This document shows positions 17,754 through 26,862 of a DNA stretch of 64,000 nucleotides, piece after piece (within the stretch, counting starts at the first letter, position 1; every line of letters begins with the position of its first letter). The stretch is from NCBI RefSeq assembly GCF_018069625.1, contig NZ_CP072941.1, forward strand, positions 2,170,001 through 2,234,000. The letters run 5' to 3'. The DNA is from Streptomyces yatensis. GTDB taxonomy: Bacteria > Actinomycetota > Actinomycetes > Streptomycetales > Streptomycetaceae. A program made the position numbers and the translations under genes. The notes beneath the pieces were generated by a model, which saw only the letters and a list, made by a program, of their open reading frames with translations, did no database searches and was not told the origin of the DNA.

Positions 17754-17756
17754 AGC

Positions 17757-17794
17757 TTGACACGAACACTGTTCGTACATAGAACACTGTTCGT
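17757..17794 (+). promoter_or_regulatory. Promoter and twin operators of the FAD monooxygenase
   Basis: TTGACA (17757-17762), 17 bp, TAGAAC (17780-17785). The perfect palindrome ACGAACACTGTTCGT fills 17762-17776, and a second, slightly imperfect copy covers the -10 and start region at 17781-17794. The predicted transcription start (about 17792) falls on the GTG codon at 17793, so the mRNA is probably leaderless. Confidence 0.7.
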
Positions 17795-19409
17795 GACAGC
17801 GAATGTGAACCAGGACATGGACGTGACCGTGGTCGGAGCCGGGCCGGTGGGCCTCGTGCTCGCCGCGGAGCTGGCGCTCGCCGGGGCGAGGGTGCAGATA
17901 CTCGAGCGGCTGGCCGAGCCGAGCGAGGCGATGAAGGCGGGGGCGATCAACGTGCCGACGGCCGAGGCGCTCGACCGCCGCGGCCTGCTGCCCGCCGCCG
18001 AACAGGTGCAGCGGGAACTGCTCGAGCGGATGGGGTCGTTCGCCCGCACGGCCGACGACCAGCCGCCCGGTGGCGGCCGGTCCGCGCCCGGGTCGCGGTT
18101 CACCGGGCATTTCGCCGGCATGATCCTCGACGCCGGCCTCGTGGACTGGTCCGATCCCGAGCTCGCCGCCCACACCGCGGTCGACGGAGGCAGGCTGGTG
18201 CCGCAGCGTGAGCTGGAAGAGCTGCTGGCGGAGCATGTCGCGCGACTCGGCATACCGGTGTGCCGCGGGGTGGAGGTCACCGCGCTCGACGACACCGGCG
18301 ACGGCGTGCTCGTCGGCACCACCGCCGGTCCGGTGCGCACCGGGTGGCTGGTCGGGTGCGACGGCGGGCGCAGCACCGTACGCCGCCTCGCGGGCATCGA
18401 CTTCCCCGGCACCGACCCCGAACTCACCGGACATCTGGCCGTCGCCGACATCGCCGACCCTTCGGTGCTCGCCGACGGATGGGTGTGGTCGACCCGGGGG
18501 GCGTACCGCTACGGGCCACAGCCCGGGCGGGTGGTCACCGTGGAGTTCGACGGCTCTCCCGCCGACCGCTCGGCGCCGGTCACCCTCGATGAGGTGCAGA
18601 CCAGTCTGCGCCGGGTCTCGGGCACCGACGTCACGCTGACCGCACTGCGCGGCGCCGCGACCCGCTGGACCGACAACGCCCGCCAGGCCGCCACGTATGG
18701 GTCGGGGCGGGTGCTGCTGGCGGGCGACGCAGCGCATGTGCACTCGCCGTTCGGCGGTCAGGGGCTCAATCTCGGGGTCGGCGACGCGATGAACCTCGGA
18801 TGGAAGCTCGGTGCCGTGGTGGCCGGATGGGCGCCCGAAGGGCTGCTCGCCACCTACGACGCCGAGCGTCGCCCCCTCGGCGCCTGGGTGCTGGACTGGA
18901 CGCGGGCCCAGATCGGGGTGATGCGCGGGGACGCGGCGTCGGCCGCGCTCCGGGAGGTCGTCGCCGATCTGCTGAGCACCCGGGAGGGCACGACCTACGC
19001 GGTCAAGAAGATCTCCGGTGTCACACAGCGCATCGACCTGCCCGGCGACCATCCGCTGATCGGCCGGTACGTCCCCGACCTGCGGCTGAGGGACGGCTCC
19101 CGGCTGGCCGACCACGGTCACGGGGGTGGGTTCCTGCTGCTCGACCGCTCTGCGGACGGCGCGTTCGCCCGCCTCGCCGCGGCCTGGGGCGGGCGGGTGA
19201 GCAGCGTGACCGACGGCCACGCGACGCCGACCGGGGTGTTGGTACGCCCGGACGGGGTGGTCGCCTGGGCCTCCGACACCACCGACCTCGCCGCCGTCAC
19301 CGGCCTCGAAGCCGCCCTGCGCCGATGGACCGGCGCGCCGACGTCCTCACGCGAGCGCGAGACGGTGGGGCTGGTGGAGCCGGTGGGGCTGGTGGGACCG
19401 GTGGGGTGA
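17793..19409 (+). CDS. FAD-dependent aromatic monooxygenase (PF01494-type)
   Basis: A flavoprotein hydroxylase of 538 residues. The Rossmann GxGxxG motif VGAGPVGL is near residue 15, the second NADPH/FAD motif CDGGRSTVR near 188, and GDAAHVHSPFGGQGLNLG, the FAD ribityl motif, near 311. The C-terminal thioredoxin-like domain expected for the family follows. The nearest functional analogies are rifampicin and tetracycline monooxygenases, which inactivate antibiotics, but phenolic-substrate hydroxylases share the same architecture. The GTG at 17793 suits leaderless translation; the ATG at 17817 is the alternative. The C-terminus carries a VGLV-EP-VGLV-GPVG repeat. Confidence 0.9.
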   Translation: MTANVNQDMDVTVVGAGPVGLVLAAELALAGARVQILERLAEPSEAMKAGAINVPTAEALDRRGLLPAAEQVQRELLERMGSFARTADDQPPGGGRSAPGSRFTGHFAGMILDAGLVDWSDPELAAHTAVDGGRLVPQRELEELLAEHVARLGIPVCRGVEVTALDDTGDGVLVGTTAGPVRTGWLVGCDGGRSTVRRLAGIDFPGTDPELTGHLAVADIADPSVLADGWVWSTRGAYRYGPQPGRVVTVEFDGSPADRSAPVTLDEVQTSLRRVSGTDVTLTALRGAATRWTDNARQAATYGSGRVLLAGDAAHVHSPFGGQGLNLGVGDAMNLGWKLGAVVAGWAPEGLLATYDAERRPLGAWVLDWTRAQIGVMRGDAASAALREVVADLLSTREGTTYAVKKISGVTQRIDLPGDHPLIGRYVPDLRLRDGSRLADHGHGGGFLLLDRSADGAFARLAAAWGGRVSSVTDGHATPTGVLVRPDGVVAWASDTTDLAAVTGLEAALRRWTGAPTSSRERETVGLVEPVGLVGPVG

Positions 19410-19561
19410 GCCCCCTGTCGTTCTGTCGTGCGGCCGGCGAACCCGTCGCGGACGGGCCCGGTTGCGGGACGCCGCACGGGCAACGTTCTCGCAACGTGGC
19501 GGGGAGTTCGCTGGACTTGGCCCCTGACCGCTCGGTGAGCATGATCGGAGAGGGATCGCCC

Positions 19562-19918
19562 ATGGACCGTATCGCGCTGACCCCGGCCGCGGCCGAGCTG
19601 ATCCGCCAACTGCGAGCGGAGCACGGCCCGTTGATGTTCCACCAATCGGGCGGCTGCTGTGACGGCAGCGCGCCGATGTGCTATCCGCTCGGCGAGTTCC
19701 GTACGGGCGGGTCGGATGTGCTCCTCGCGGAGCTGGAGGTGGACGGGGTCGAGGAGCCGGTGGGCTTCTGGATGTCGGCCTCGCAGTTCGAGCGGTGGGC
19801 GCATACGCATCTCACGGTGGACGTGGTGCCCGGGCGCGGCAGCGGCTTCTCCCTGGAGGCGCCGGAGGGTGTGCGCTTCCTGATCCGCTCACGGCTGCTG
19901 GACGACGCGGCGAGCTGA
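19562..19918 (+). CDS. DUF779-family protein
   Basis: A 118-residue protein with the conserved family blocks SGGCCDGSAPMCYP (about 29-42) and GRGSGFSLEAPEGVRFLIRS (about 91-110). The paired cysteines suggest metal or redox function, but the biochemical role is unknown. DUF779 genes usually lie next to ExaC/AldA-type aldehyde dehydrogenases. Here the only such gene is the fragment at 1-446, 19 kb away, so the usual pair appears to have been separated. Confidence 0.88.
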   Translation: MDRIALTPAAAELIRQLRAEHGPLMFHQSGGCCDGSAPMCYPLGEFRTGGSDVLLAELEVDGVEEPVGFWMSASQFERWAHTHLTVDVVPGRGSGFSLEAPEGVRFLIRSRLLDDAAS

Positions 19919-20079
19919 GCGCGGCGCGGCGTTTGCCGGGGGCGTGGCATGCACGGAGCGTCGCCTGCGGGGCACGGCGTCTGCCGGGCGCGTCACCCAC
20001 ACGGCACATCGCCCGCGTGGAACATCGCCCGCGTGGCGCGCGGCGCCGGCCAGGCGGTGCGCATCACCCGCTCGTGGCG

Positions 20080-22446
20080 TCAGCTCGCGTCGGCCAGTGC
20101 CAGGGTGTGCAGTCGCTCGGGCGGGCCCGGGCGGGCGTAGTACCAGCCCTGGGCGGTGTCACAGCCCAGCCCCCGCAGATGCTCGGCCTGTACGGCCGTC
20201 TCCACGCCCTCGACCGTCACCGCCAGGTCCAGCGTGTGGGCGAGCGAGACGATGCCCTCGACGATCTTGACGTCGACCGGATCGGCCGGGGCCCGCTGCA
20301 TGCCCCGGGTGAAGGAACGGTCCAGCTTGAGCTGGGAGACCGGGAGCCGGCGCAGGTACGAAAGGTTGGAGTAGCCGGTGCCGAAGTCGTCCAGGGCGAT
20401 GTCCACGCCGAGGTCGGCGAGTTGCCGCAGGGGTCGCAGGGCGCTCTCGTCGGCGCCGATGAGGTCGTTCTCGGTGACCTCCAGGCACAGCGCGCTGGGG
20501 CACAGCCCGGCGCTCTCCAGGATCGCCACCGTGTCGGAGACCAGCGTGGGGTGGCTCAGCTGGCACGGCGAGAGATTGACGTTGACGCGCAGCGGCTCGC
20601 CGTCGTCATCGGCGGCGTCGCGCCACTCCCGCGCCTGCCGTGCGGCCTGCTCCAGCACCCAGCGGCCGAGCGGGACGATCAGCCCGGTGTCCTCGGCGAG
20701 CGGGATGAACTGGTCGGGGCCTAGCACCCCGTGCACCGGATGCAGCCAGCGTACGAGCGCCTCCGCACCGCGCACGGTGCCGTCGGTGAGCCGTACCAGC
20801 GGCTGGTACTCGATGAAGAACTCGCCCTTCTCCAGGGCGGAGGGCAGCCCGTTGGTGAGGCTGTGGCGGGCGATCACCCGGGCGTTGGAGTCGGCGTCGG
20901 CGATCTCATAGCGATTGCCGCCCGCGGCCTTGGCCCGGTACATCGTGATGTCGGCGCTGCGCAGCACCTCGGCCCGGCCGATCTCCCCCGCCCGGCCGTC
21001 GACCACGCCGATACTGGCCCGTACCCGCAGCTCACGGCCCTCCACCCGGACGGGTTCGGCGAGCGCGGCGAGCATCCGGCGGGCCAGCCCGGCGCCGTCG
21101 GCCTGCGCCGCGGGGCCGGTGACCAGGGCGAGGAACTCATCGCCACCGACCCGGGCGACCAGCTCGGCGGGAGTACTCACACAGTCCTGGAGGCGCTTGG
21201 CGACGGCCCTGAGCATCCGGTCGCCGGCGGCGTGCCCGAGGCTGTCGTTGACCGCCTTGAAGCCGTCCAGATCGAGGTAGCACACGCCGAACCGGTCGGC
21301 GTCCGCCCCGGCGGCCAGCACCTGGTCCAGCCGCTCCAGGAACAGGGTGCGGTTGGGCAGCCCGGTCAGCTCGTCGTGGGTGGCCTCGTAGCGCAGCCGC
21401 TCCCGCAGCTGCCGGTGCTCGGTGATGTCCTCGGCGAGGGCGAGTTGGTACTGCGGGGCGCCGCTGGAGTCGCGCAGCAGGGTGACCGTCAGGTTGGTCC
21501 ACAGCTCGCTGCCGTCGTCGCGGTAGTGCGGCTTCTCGATGCGGAAGTGGTCGCGCTCCCCGTTGACCAGCTCGCGGTAGAGCTCATGGGCGCCCGGTAC
21601 GTCGTCGGGGTGGACGAACTCGGTGACGTTGCGGCCGGGGCGGAAGAAGTCCATCCCGCCGAACATCCGGGCCATGGCGTCGTTGACGACGAGCACCTCG
21701 CCGTCGAGTCCGGCGATGCCCACGCCGATGACCGCGCCCTCGAAGACGGCCTGGAACTTGGCCTCGCTCGCGTGCAGCGCCTTCTCGGCCTCGGTCCGGG
21801 CGGCCAGCGCGGCCCGCGAGATGGCCTCCTGCTCATCGCGCTCGCACTTGCGCAGCTCGCGGACGAACCCGGCGGCGAGGGCGTGCTGCAGCCGTACGCA
21901 GCGGGCGCGCGCCTCCTCGTCGGACAGCGGCTCGTGGCCGGGCGCGGCGGGCAGTCCGGCGGACGGCGACTCGCCGGACGGCCCGGCGGCGGACGGCCCG
22001 GCGGCGGACGGCCCGGCGGCGGACGGCCCGGCGGCGGACGGCCCGGCGGCGGACGGCCCGGCGGCGGACGGCCCGGCGGAGGACGGCCCGGCGGAGGACG
22101 GCCCGGCGGGGGACGAGCAGGACACCAGGTGCGCGTCGATGACGCCCAGGATGGCGGGCAGCGCCTCGGGCTCGGTGCACTGCGCGTCCACCAGCGCGGC
22201 CCCGACCGCGTACGCCGCCTCGGTGTCGAAGGGAGAGCCGCGCAGGGCGGCGCTCAACCGGTGGGCCAGCGGCAGCAGATAGACCTCGAACTCATCGGGG
22301 GTCATCGTCGTGGCCGCCAGCGGGTGGACGGCCCGGCACCAGATGCCCGCGAACCGCCTCAGCTGATCGTTCTCCGTGGGGGCGGGATGTCCGGCGGCGT
22401 CCCCGGCGCCGCGGTCACATCTCGGCCCGCCCGATTCGGAGGTCAT
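20080..22446 (-). CDS. PAS-GGDEF-EAL cyclic di-GMP turnover protein
   Basis: A 788-residue bifunctional-type protein. Order: an N-terminal helical region (1-120), a nine-copy AGPSx repeat (about 113-157), a coiled segment, a PAS/PAC sensor domain (about 215-330), a diguanylate cyclase domain with intact GGDEF (RVGGDEF, about 427-433), and a phosphodiesterase domain with intact EAL (GAEALVRW, about 561-568) plus NVNLSP, DDFGTGYSN and EGVET. Both active-site signatures are complete, so synthesis and hydrolysis of c-di-GMP are both possible. The architecture equals Streptomyces RmdA, which controls morphological development. There are no predicted membrane segments. The ATG at 22446 follows GGGGAG. 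Confidence 0.92.
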   Translation of the reverse strand: MTSESGGPRCDRGAGDAAGHPAPTENDQLRRFAGIWCRAVHPLAATTMTPDEFEVYLLPLAHRLSAALRGSPFDTEAAYAVGAALVDAQCTEPEALPAILGVIDAHLVSCSSPAGPSSAGPSSAGPSAAGPSAAGPSAAGPSAAGPSAAGPSAAGPSGESPSAGLPAAPGHEPLSDEEARARCVRLQHALAAGFVRELRKCERDEQEAISRAALAARTEAEKALHASEAKFQAVFEGAVIGVGIAGLDGEVLVVNDAMARMFGGMDFFRPGRNVTEFVHPDDVPGAHELYRELVNGERDHFRIEKPHYRDDGSELWTNLTVTLLRDSSGAPQYQLALAEDITEHRQLRERLRYEATHDELTGLPNRTLFLERLDQVLAAGADADRFGVCYLDLDGFKAVNDSLGHAAGDRMLRAVAKRLQDCVSTPAELVARVGGDEFLALVTGPAAQADGAGLARRMLAALAEPVRVEGRELRVRASIGVVDGRAGEIGRAEVLRSADITMYRAKAAGGNRYEIADADSNARVIARHSLTNGLPSALEKGEFFIEYQPLVRLTDGTVRGAEALVRWLHPVHGVLGPDQFIPLAEDTGLIVPLGRWVLEQAARQAREWRDAADDDGEPLRVNVNLSPCQLSHPTLVSDTVAILESAGLCPSALCLEVTENDLIGADESALRPLRQLADLGVDIALDDFGTGYSNLSYLRRLPVSQLKLDRSFTRGMQRAPADPVDVKIVEGIVSLAHTLDLAVTVEGVETAVQAEHLRGLGCDTAQGWYYARPGPPERLHTLALADAS
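21976..22110. repeat. Nine-copy 15-bp tandem repeat inside the c-di-GMP gene
   Basis: Nine adjoining copies of GGACGGCCCGGCGGC, with changes only in the last bases of the final three. On the coding strand it encodes AGPS(A/S) repeats, a flexible linker between the N-terminal region and the PAS domain. The length is likely to vary between strains. Confidence 0.9.
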
Positions 22447-23169
22447 ATCGCGCGCTCCCCGGGGCCGCCGCCATGGGCTGAGGCCCTGTCGCATGCCGCG
22501 TCCTCGCCTGTGGCGTCGATGCCCTCCGGCCGCCAGGCGGCTTCCACGTCCTGCACTTCCTTCGCCCTCTTCCGGCTTCCGGGGCCGCCCTCGGGTCGTC
22601 CGCGTCCTCGGGGAAGTTGAGCACGACGAAGAGCGGCACGGCAACCCGCTGCTGAGGCGAGATTACTGATCAACCGTTCGATGAGGAAAGGAAAAACGGA
22701 AAACTTCAATCCGGATCTGATCATGGAGAGGTGCGCCGCCCTAGGATGTCGAGCACCTGTCACGGGCATCTGCCGGCGTCCCAATCCCCGCGCTGACCTC
22801 GACCCTCCAGAGGGCGGGCCATTGAAAGCGGCTCCGCCGAACCCGTCGGGATCGGCCTTCTGACGCGCCGCCAATCTTGCCCATGGACAGTCGAATTGGG
22901 AAATCCATCACGTCGGCGCGCTCGACCGTCGCACCGGGCGAGGAGACGGGACACACGTCCTTCCGTCCCGTCCGTCCGCCCTCCGGGGCCGTCCGTTCCC
23001 CTCTCCCGGCGCGTCCCCTGCGCCCAGGAGATCGAAAGGCGCGCACCCTTTTCACCCTCATGCGGTGAATTGCCATGAAGTGGGTACTCGGCCGAGCGGA
23101 TCTCTCGAGATGCCAGCTCGAGAAGGCATGAGGACGCACGGAACACATGAGGACGCACGGAGTGACCCA
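22447..23169. other. Intergenic region without a supported gene
   Basis: A 723-bp gap between divergent genes. Only short frames such as 22681-22863 (60 codons) are open and none shows a domain or clear ribosome site. A 16-bp direct repeat, CATGAGGACGCACGGA, occurs at 23127-23142 and 23146-23161 immediately before the PucR-type gene and creates two extra in-frame or near-frame ATG codons. The region is less GC-biased than its surroundings and probably carries promoters for both flanking genes. Confidence 0.5.
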
Positions 23170-24957
23170 ATGGCCCCACCAGGTGTCGCCGACGATCTGC
23201 TGCTGCACCGCTGTCTGACTCTGTTCACCGGCTTCGACGGGATCGACGGCCAGGACGGGGCGGAGATACTGCGCCGGGCGATGGCCCAGGTCAGCGCGGT
23301 CGGGACCGGCCGCGCCGAGGCGGGATACCTCTGGCTCGGCGAGGGCCTGGTCCGCTGTCCGCACGACGGTCAGCGAGCCACCGAGGCCCTGGACGCGCAG
23401 GTGAGGGAGCTGGCCGGACGGGACGGGCCGGTGCGGCTCCCCCGGCGGGCCTGGGGCTGGGCATTCGGGCTTCGCGCACCGGGCGGGCCGCACGAGCCGG
23501 ATGGGCTGCGCGAACCGGGTGGGCTTCGAGAACCGGACGCGCTACGCGAACCGGGTGGGCGAAGCGAGCCGGGCGCGCCCCATGCGCCGGACGGCCTGCA
23601 CGGCGCCCTGGTCGTGAGCTACCGCGACCGGCCCGGCGAGGACGAACGGCTGCTGCTCACCCTGCTCGTACGGCAGACCGCCGCGGCCCTGTCCGCCGCC
23701 GCCGCGCACCGCCGTGAGCGCGCCCAGGCCCTGGAGCTGCGCCGGGCGTGGGACGAGCGGGAGGCGATACGGCGGCGGCTGGACACCTCGCTGACCGATC
23801 TCTCCCAGCTGCGGGAGGTGCATGACGCCCTCGCCCGCTCGGCCGCCCACGGCGACGGCGAGGACGGGATCGTCCGGACGCTGTACCGGATCACCGGGCT
23901 GGCGGCGGCCGCCGAGGACCGGTTCGGCAACCTCCGGGCCTGGGCGGGCCCCGGCCGCCCGGAGCCCTACCCCAAACCCGATCCGGCGCAGCGCGAGGAG
24001 CTGCTGCGGGAGGCCGCCCGCAGGCCGCGTCCGGTGCGGGTGCGGGACCGGCTGGTCGCGGTGGCCGATCCGCGCGGCGAGGTGCTGGGCGTGCTGTGCC
24101 TGGTGGACCCGGACGGCCGGGCCGATGAGCGGGCCGTCCGCGCGCTGGACCACGCCGCGACCTCGCTGGGCCGGGAGCTGGCCCATCTGCGCGAGCTGGC
24201 CGAGGTGGAGCTGCGGCTGCGGCGGGAGCTGGTCGACGATCTGCTCTCGGGCGCGGACGACACCAGTGCGTACGCCCGCGCGGAGGCGGTCGGCCACGAT
24301 CTGCACGGGCCGCACCATGTGATCGTGGTGCGCTGGAGCGACCGTCCGGCCGACGATGTGTTCCTGAAGTCCGTGAGCCGGGCGGCCACGGGCATGGGCC
24401 TGCGGATCCTGCCCGCCCTGCGCTCGGACGCGGCGGTCCTGGTGGCCCAGAGCGCACCGGGCGAGCGGTCGCTGCACTCGGCGCTGAGCCGTGAGCTCGG
24501 CACGGACAGCGGGGCGATCGGGGTGGGCGCCTCCTGCGGCACCCCGCACGAGGTGCCCCGCTCGTACCAGGAGGCGCTGCGGGCGCTGGAGGTGCGCCGC
24601 CGTTCCAACAGCGCGAGCGGCATGACGTTCTACGACGACCTGGGCCTGTACCGGATCCTGCGCACCGGGAGCGACCACCGGGAGGTGGAGGGGTTCGTCC
24701 GGGAGTGGCTGGGCCCGCTGATGGATTACGACGCCCTGCACCACACGGACCTGGTGGAGACCCTCTCCCAGTACTTCGACCGCGGCGGCAACTACAGCGA
24801 GACGGCCTCGGCGCTCGTGATCCACCGCTCGACCCTGCGCTACCGGCTGCAGCGCATCCGCGAGATCAGCGGAATCGATCTCGCGGACGTGGACAGCAGG
24901 CTCAACCTCCAGGTCGCCACCCGCATCTGGAAGGTCATGCGCGGCGGCGCCGAGTGA
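23170..24957 (+). CDS. PucR/CdaR-type transcriptional regulator with GAF-like region
   Basis: A 595-residue regulator. The N-terminal half resembles a GAF-type sensor; it is interrupted at about residues 105-140 by degenerate G-L-R-E-P repeats. A coiled coil lies at about 180-220. The C-terminal PucR-type helix-turn-helix reads NYSETASALVIHRSTLRYRL (about 541-560), followed by QRIREISGIDL. The ATG at 23170 is preferred because GGAG lies 8 nt upstream; the ATG at 23128 is an alternative. Regulators of this class sense a metabolite and control catabolic or developmental genes. The target is unknown. Confidence 0.88.
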   Translation: MAPPGVADDLLLHRCLTLFTGFDGIDGQDGAEILRRAMAQVSAVGTGRAEAGYLWLGEGLVRCPHDGQRATEALDAQVRELAGRDGPVRLPRRAWGWAFGLRAPGGPHEPDGLREPGGLREPDALREPGGRSEPGAPHAPDGLHGALVVSYRDRPGEDERLLLTLLVRQTAAALSAAAAHRRERAQALELRRAWDEREAIRRRLDTSLTDLSQLREVHDALARSAAHGDGEDGIVRTLYRITGLAAAAEDRFGNLRAWAGPGRPEPYPKPDPAQREELLREAARRPRPVRVRDRLVAVADPRGEVLGVLCLVDPDGRADERAVRALDHAATSLGRELAHLRELAEVELRLRRELVDDLLSGADDTSAYARAEAVGHDLHGPHHVIVVRWSDRPADDVFLKSVSRAATGMGLRILPALRSDAAVLVAQSAPGERSLHSALSRELGTDSGAIGVGASCGTPHEVPRSYQEALRALEVRRRSNSASGMTFYDDLGLYRILRTGSDHREVEGFVREWLGPLMDYDALHHTDLVETLSQYFDRGGNYSETASALVIHRSTLRYRLQRIREISGIDLADVDSRLNLQVATRIWKVMRGGAE

Positions 24958-25020
24958 GCGGCATGTCGCCGGGCACCCGTGACCGACGAGGCGGCACGAC
25001 ACGACGAGGCGGGATGGGCC

Positions 25021-25653
25021 ATGACCGACAGATACGACAGTGTGGCACGCACCCTGCTCGACCAGCAGGGCACGACCTTCGCCGCCCAGGCCGGGATCAA
25101 GCTCCGCGACAGCCCCGGCCCGCTCTACCAGCTGCTGGTGCTCGCGCATCTGCTGTCCGCGCGGATCAGCTCCGATATCGCCGTCGCCGCCGCCCGCGCC
25201 CTCTTCGACGCCGGGATGCGCGACCCGCGGCGGATGGCGGAGGCCACCTGGCAGCAGCGGGTCGACGCGCTGGGCGAGGGCGGCTACCGGCGTTACGACG
25301 AGCGGACCGCCACCCAGCTCGGTGAGGCGGCCGAGCTGGTGAACCGCGAGTACGGAGGCGATCTGCGGCGGATGCGGGAGGCCGGGGACCCGAAGAAGCT
25401 GCTGCCGGAGATCAAGGGCATCGGGCCCGCCGGGGTGAACATCTTCCTGCGCGAGGTGCAGGGCGTCTGGCCCGAGTTCGCCCCGTACTTCGACCGCAAG
25501 GCGCTGGAGGGGGCCGAGCGCGTCGGGTTGCCGAAGAGCGCGGGGTCGCTGGGGCGGCTGGTGGCCGAGGAGGACCTTCCCCGGCTGGCCGCGGCCCTGG
25601 TCCGTGTCGCGCTCCACGCGGACGCCGCCCGCGAGGTGCGCGCCGCCGCGTGA
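25021..25653 (+). CDS. HhH-motif protein of the endonuclease III / DNA glycosylase superfamily
   Basis: A 210-residue all-helical protein. The helix-hairpin-helix LLPEIKGIGPAGVNIFLREV (about 137-156) is the DNA-binding motif of the endonuclease III fold. The catalytic Lys of EndoIII and the 4Fe-4S cluster cysteines are both absent. It could be a degenerate glycosylase or a structural DNA-binding protein. The ATG at 25021 is preceded by GGGATGG; an in-frame ATG at 24979 is less likely. It follows the PucR gene in the same orientation. Confidence 0.75.
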   Translation: MTDRYDSVARTLLDQQGTTFAAQAGIKLRDSPGPLYQLLVLAHLLSARISSDIAVAAARALFDAGMRDPRRMAEATWQQRVDALGEGGYRRYDERTATQLGEAAELVNREYGGDLRRMREAGDPKKLLPEIKGIGPAGVNIFLREVQGVWPEFAPYFDRKALEGAERVGLPKSAGSLGRLVAEEDLPRLAAALVRVALHADAAREVRAAA

Positions 25654-25672
25654 CGCGTCGAGGCGTAACGCA

Positions 25673-25796
25673 TTCATCCTCCGCGTATCGCGTCCTGCCT
25701 CCGCGTGGCGCGTTCGGCTTCCCCGTGACGCGTTCAGCTTCCGCGTGACGCGTTCAGCCTCCGCGTGACGCATTCAGCCTCCGTCCGACGCGTTCA
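25673..25796. repeat. 20-bp tandem repeat between convergent genes
   Basis: Six adjoining degenerate copies of TTCAGCTTCCGCGTGACGCG plus a partial seventh that runs into the stop codon of the lipoprotein gene on the minus strand. There are no spacers, so it is not a CRISPR array. Most positions between copies are kept, with a few substitutions. Confidence 0.85.
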
Positions 25797-26303
25797 GGTG
25801 AGGAACTGCGAGCACTGGTACGGGCCGTAGGTCCGCTCGCCGTCGTCCAGCGAGACCCGGACGTCGTCGGGCCGGATGGCCTCGTCCCGGTGCAGGAAGG
25901 ACTGGGCGCGGGCGAGGGTGCACACCAGCTGGCCGTTGGGCAGCCGGTCGCGTGGGCTGTCGAAGGAGGCGCCGGGCGAGTGGAGGGTGATCCGGTGGCC
26001 CGTGCCGCTGGTCCAGTACGAACCGAGCTGGACGAGGTTGACCAGCCCCCGCTCCTCGGCCCACGACGGCATGTCGGCGAGCAGCTTGAGGACGCCGTCG
26101 AGTCTCTGGAGGGAGATATCGGGGCGGGTGACGCCCTGGAGCCCGGAGCCGTGGACGTAGTAGATCCGCAGGTCCTTGGTGAGCCCGTGCGCGGGCTCGC
26201 CGCCGTCCACCACTCCGGTGGGCCGCACCCCGCAGCCGGCCGTCACCAGGGCGACGATCAGGGCGAGTGCCGGCGCCCCCGCCACCGTACGGAGGCGGCT
26301 CAT
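25794..26303 (-). CDS. Lipoprotein, unknown function
   Basis: A 169-residue protein with a hydrophobic signal sequence and lipobox VTAGC at about residues 20-24. The mature part (VRPTGVVDGGEPAHGL, RIYYVHGSGLQ, VTRPDISLQRL) resembles lipoproteins found next to actinobacterial two-component systems, but no domain is named with confidence. No such kinase gene is present here. Its 3' end lies inside the 20-bp tandem repeat array. Confidence 0.8.
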   Translation of the reverse strand: MSRLRTVAGAPALALIVALVTAGCGVRPTGVVDGGEPAHGLTKDLRIYYVHGSGLQGVTRPDISLQRLDGVLKLLADMPSWAEERGLVNLVQLGSYWTSGTGHRITLHSPGASFDSPRDRLPNGQLVCTLARAQSFLHRDEAIRPDDVRVSLDDGERTYGPYQCSQFLT

Positions 26304-26389
26304 CGCACCCCTCCGCGCGCCGCCGTGTCCCGCCCGGCACCGTCCTGCCCGCCGGGTGGCCGCGGGTGGCGGGGCAGCCGCACCCCGGC

Positions 26390-26849
26390 CATGAGGGCAC
26401 CGTCAAGGTCTCACGGCCCTCGGACGCCCTGGAGGCGAAGGCGACCACCGACGAGGGGCTGACGGCGCTGATGCTCGGGCTCGGGGCCGTGGCGCTCCTG
26501 GTGGGCGGGGTCGGGGTGGCCAACACCATGGTCATCTCGGTGCTGGAGCGCCGTCAGGAGATCGGTCTGCGGCGGGCGATCGGGGCCACCCGCGGTGCCA
26601 TCCGGCTGCAGTTCCTCACCGAGTCCCTGCTGTTGTCGGCGCTCGGCGGGGCGGTGGGAGTGGTGCTGGGCGCGGTGGCGACCTGGGCGTTCGCGCTGGC
26701 CCAGGGCTGGATGACGGTGATTCCGCCCTGGGCGCCGGCCGGTGGCTTCGGCGCCACGCTGGGCATCGGCATGCTCGCGGGGCTCTACCCCGCCATCCGC
26801 GCCTCGCGCCTCGCGCCTCCACCCCACCGTGGCGCTCAACGCCTCGTGA
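26390..26849 (+). pseudogene. 3' fragment of a MacB/FtsX-type ABC transporter permease
   Basis: The reading frame contains the C-terminal part of a MacB-like permease: ALEAKATTDEGLTALML, then GVGVANTMVISVLERRQEIG, LRRAIGATRGAIRLQFLTES and the last two membrane helices. The N-terminal two thirds and the ATPase are missing. Near the end a frameshift separates PAIRASRLAP from the normal family ending, which is still readable in another frame (PTVALNAS and stop at 26847-26849). The fragment abuts the start region of the lipoprotein gene on one side and rmlA on the other, so it is a relic at the cluster border. Confidence 0.75.
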
Positions 26850-26862
26850 ACACCGCACGGAT

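Noticed and set aside
17013..19220. Extension of the TetR frame across the whole monooxygenase gene on the minus strand
   Set aside because: The TetR domain starts at 17753. The upstream part is antisense to a clear FAD monooxygenase and carries no domain.
21976..22110. Regular repeat considered as a CRISPR array
   Set aside because: The units adjoin without spacers, are in frame in a coding gene, and no cas gene is present. The same reasoning excludes 25673-25796.
22681..22863. A 60-codon frame in the gap before the PucR-type gene
   Set aside because: No ribosome site, no domain, and composition unlike neighbouring genes.
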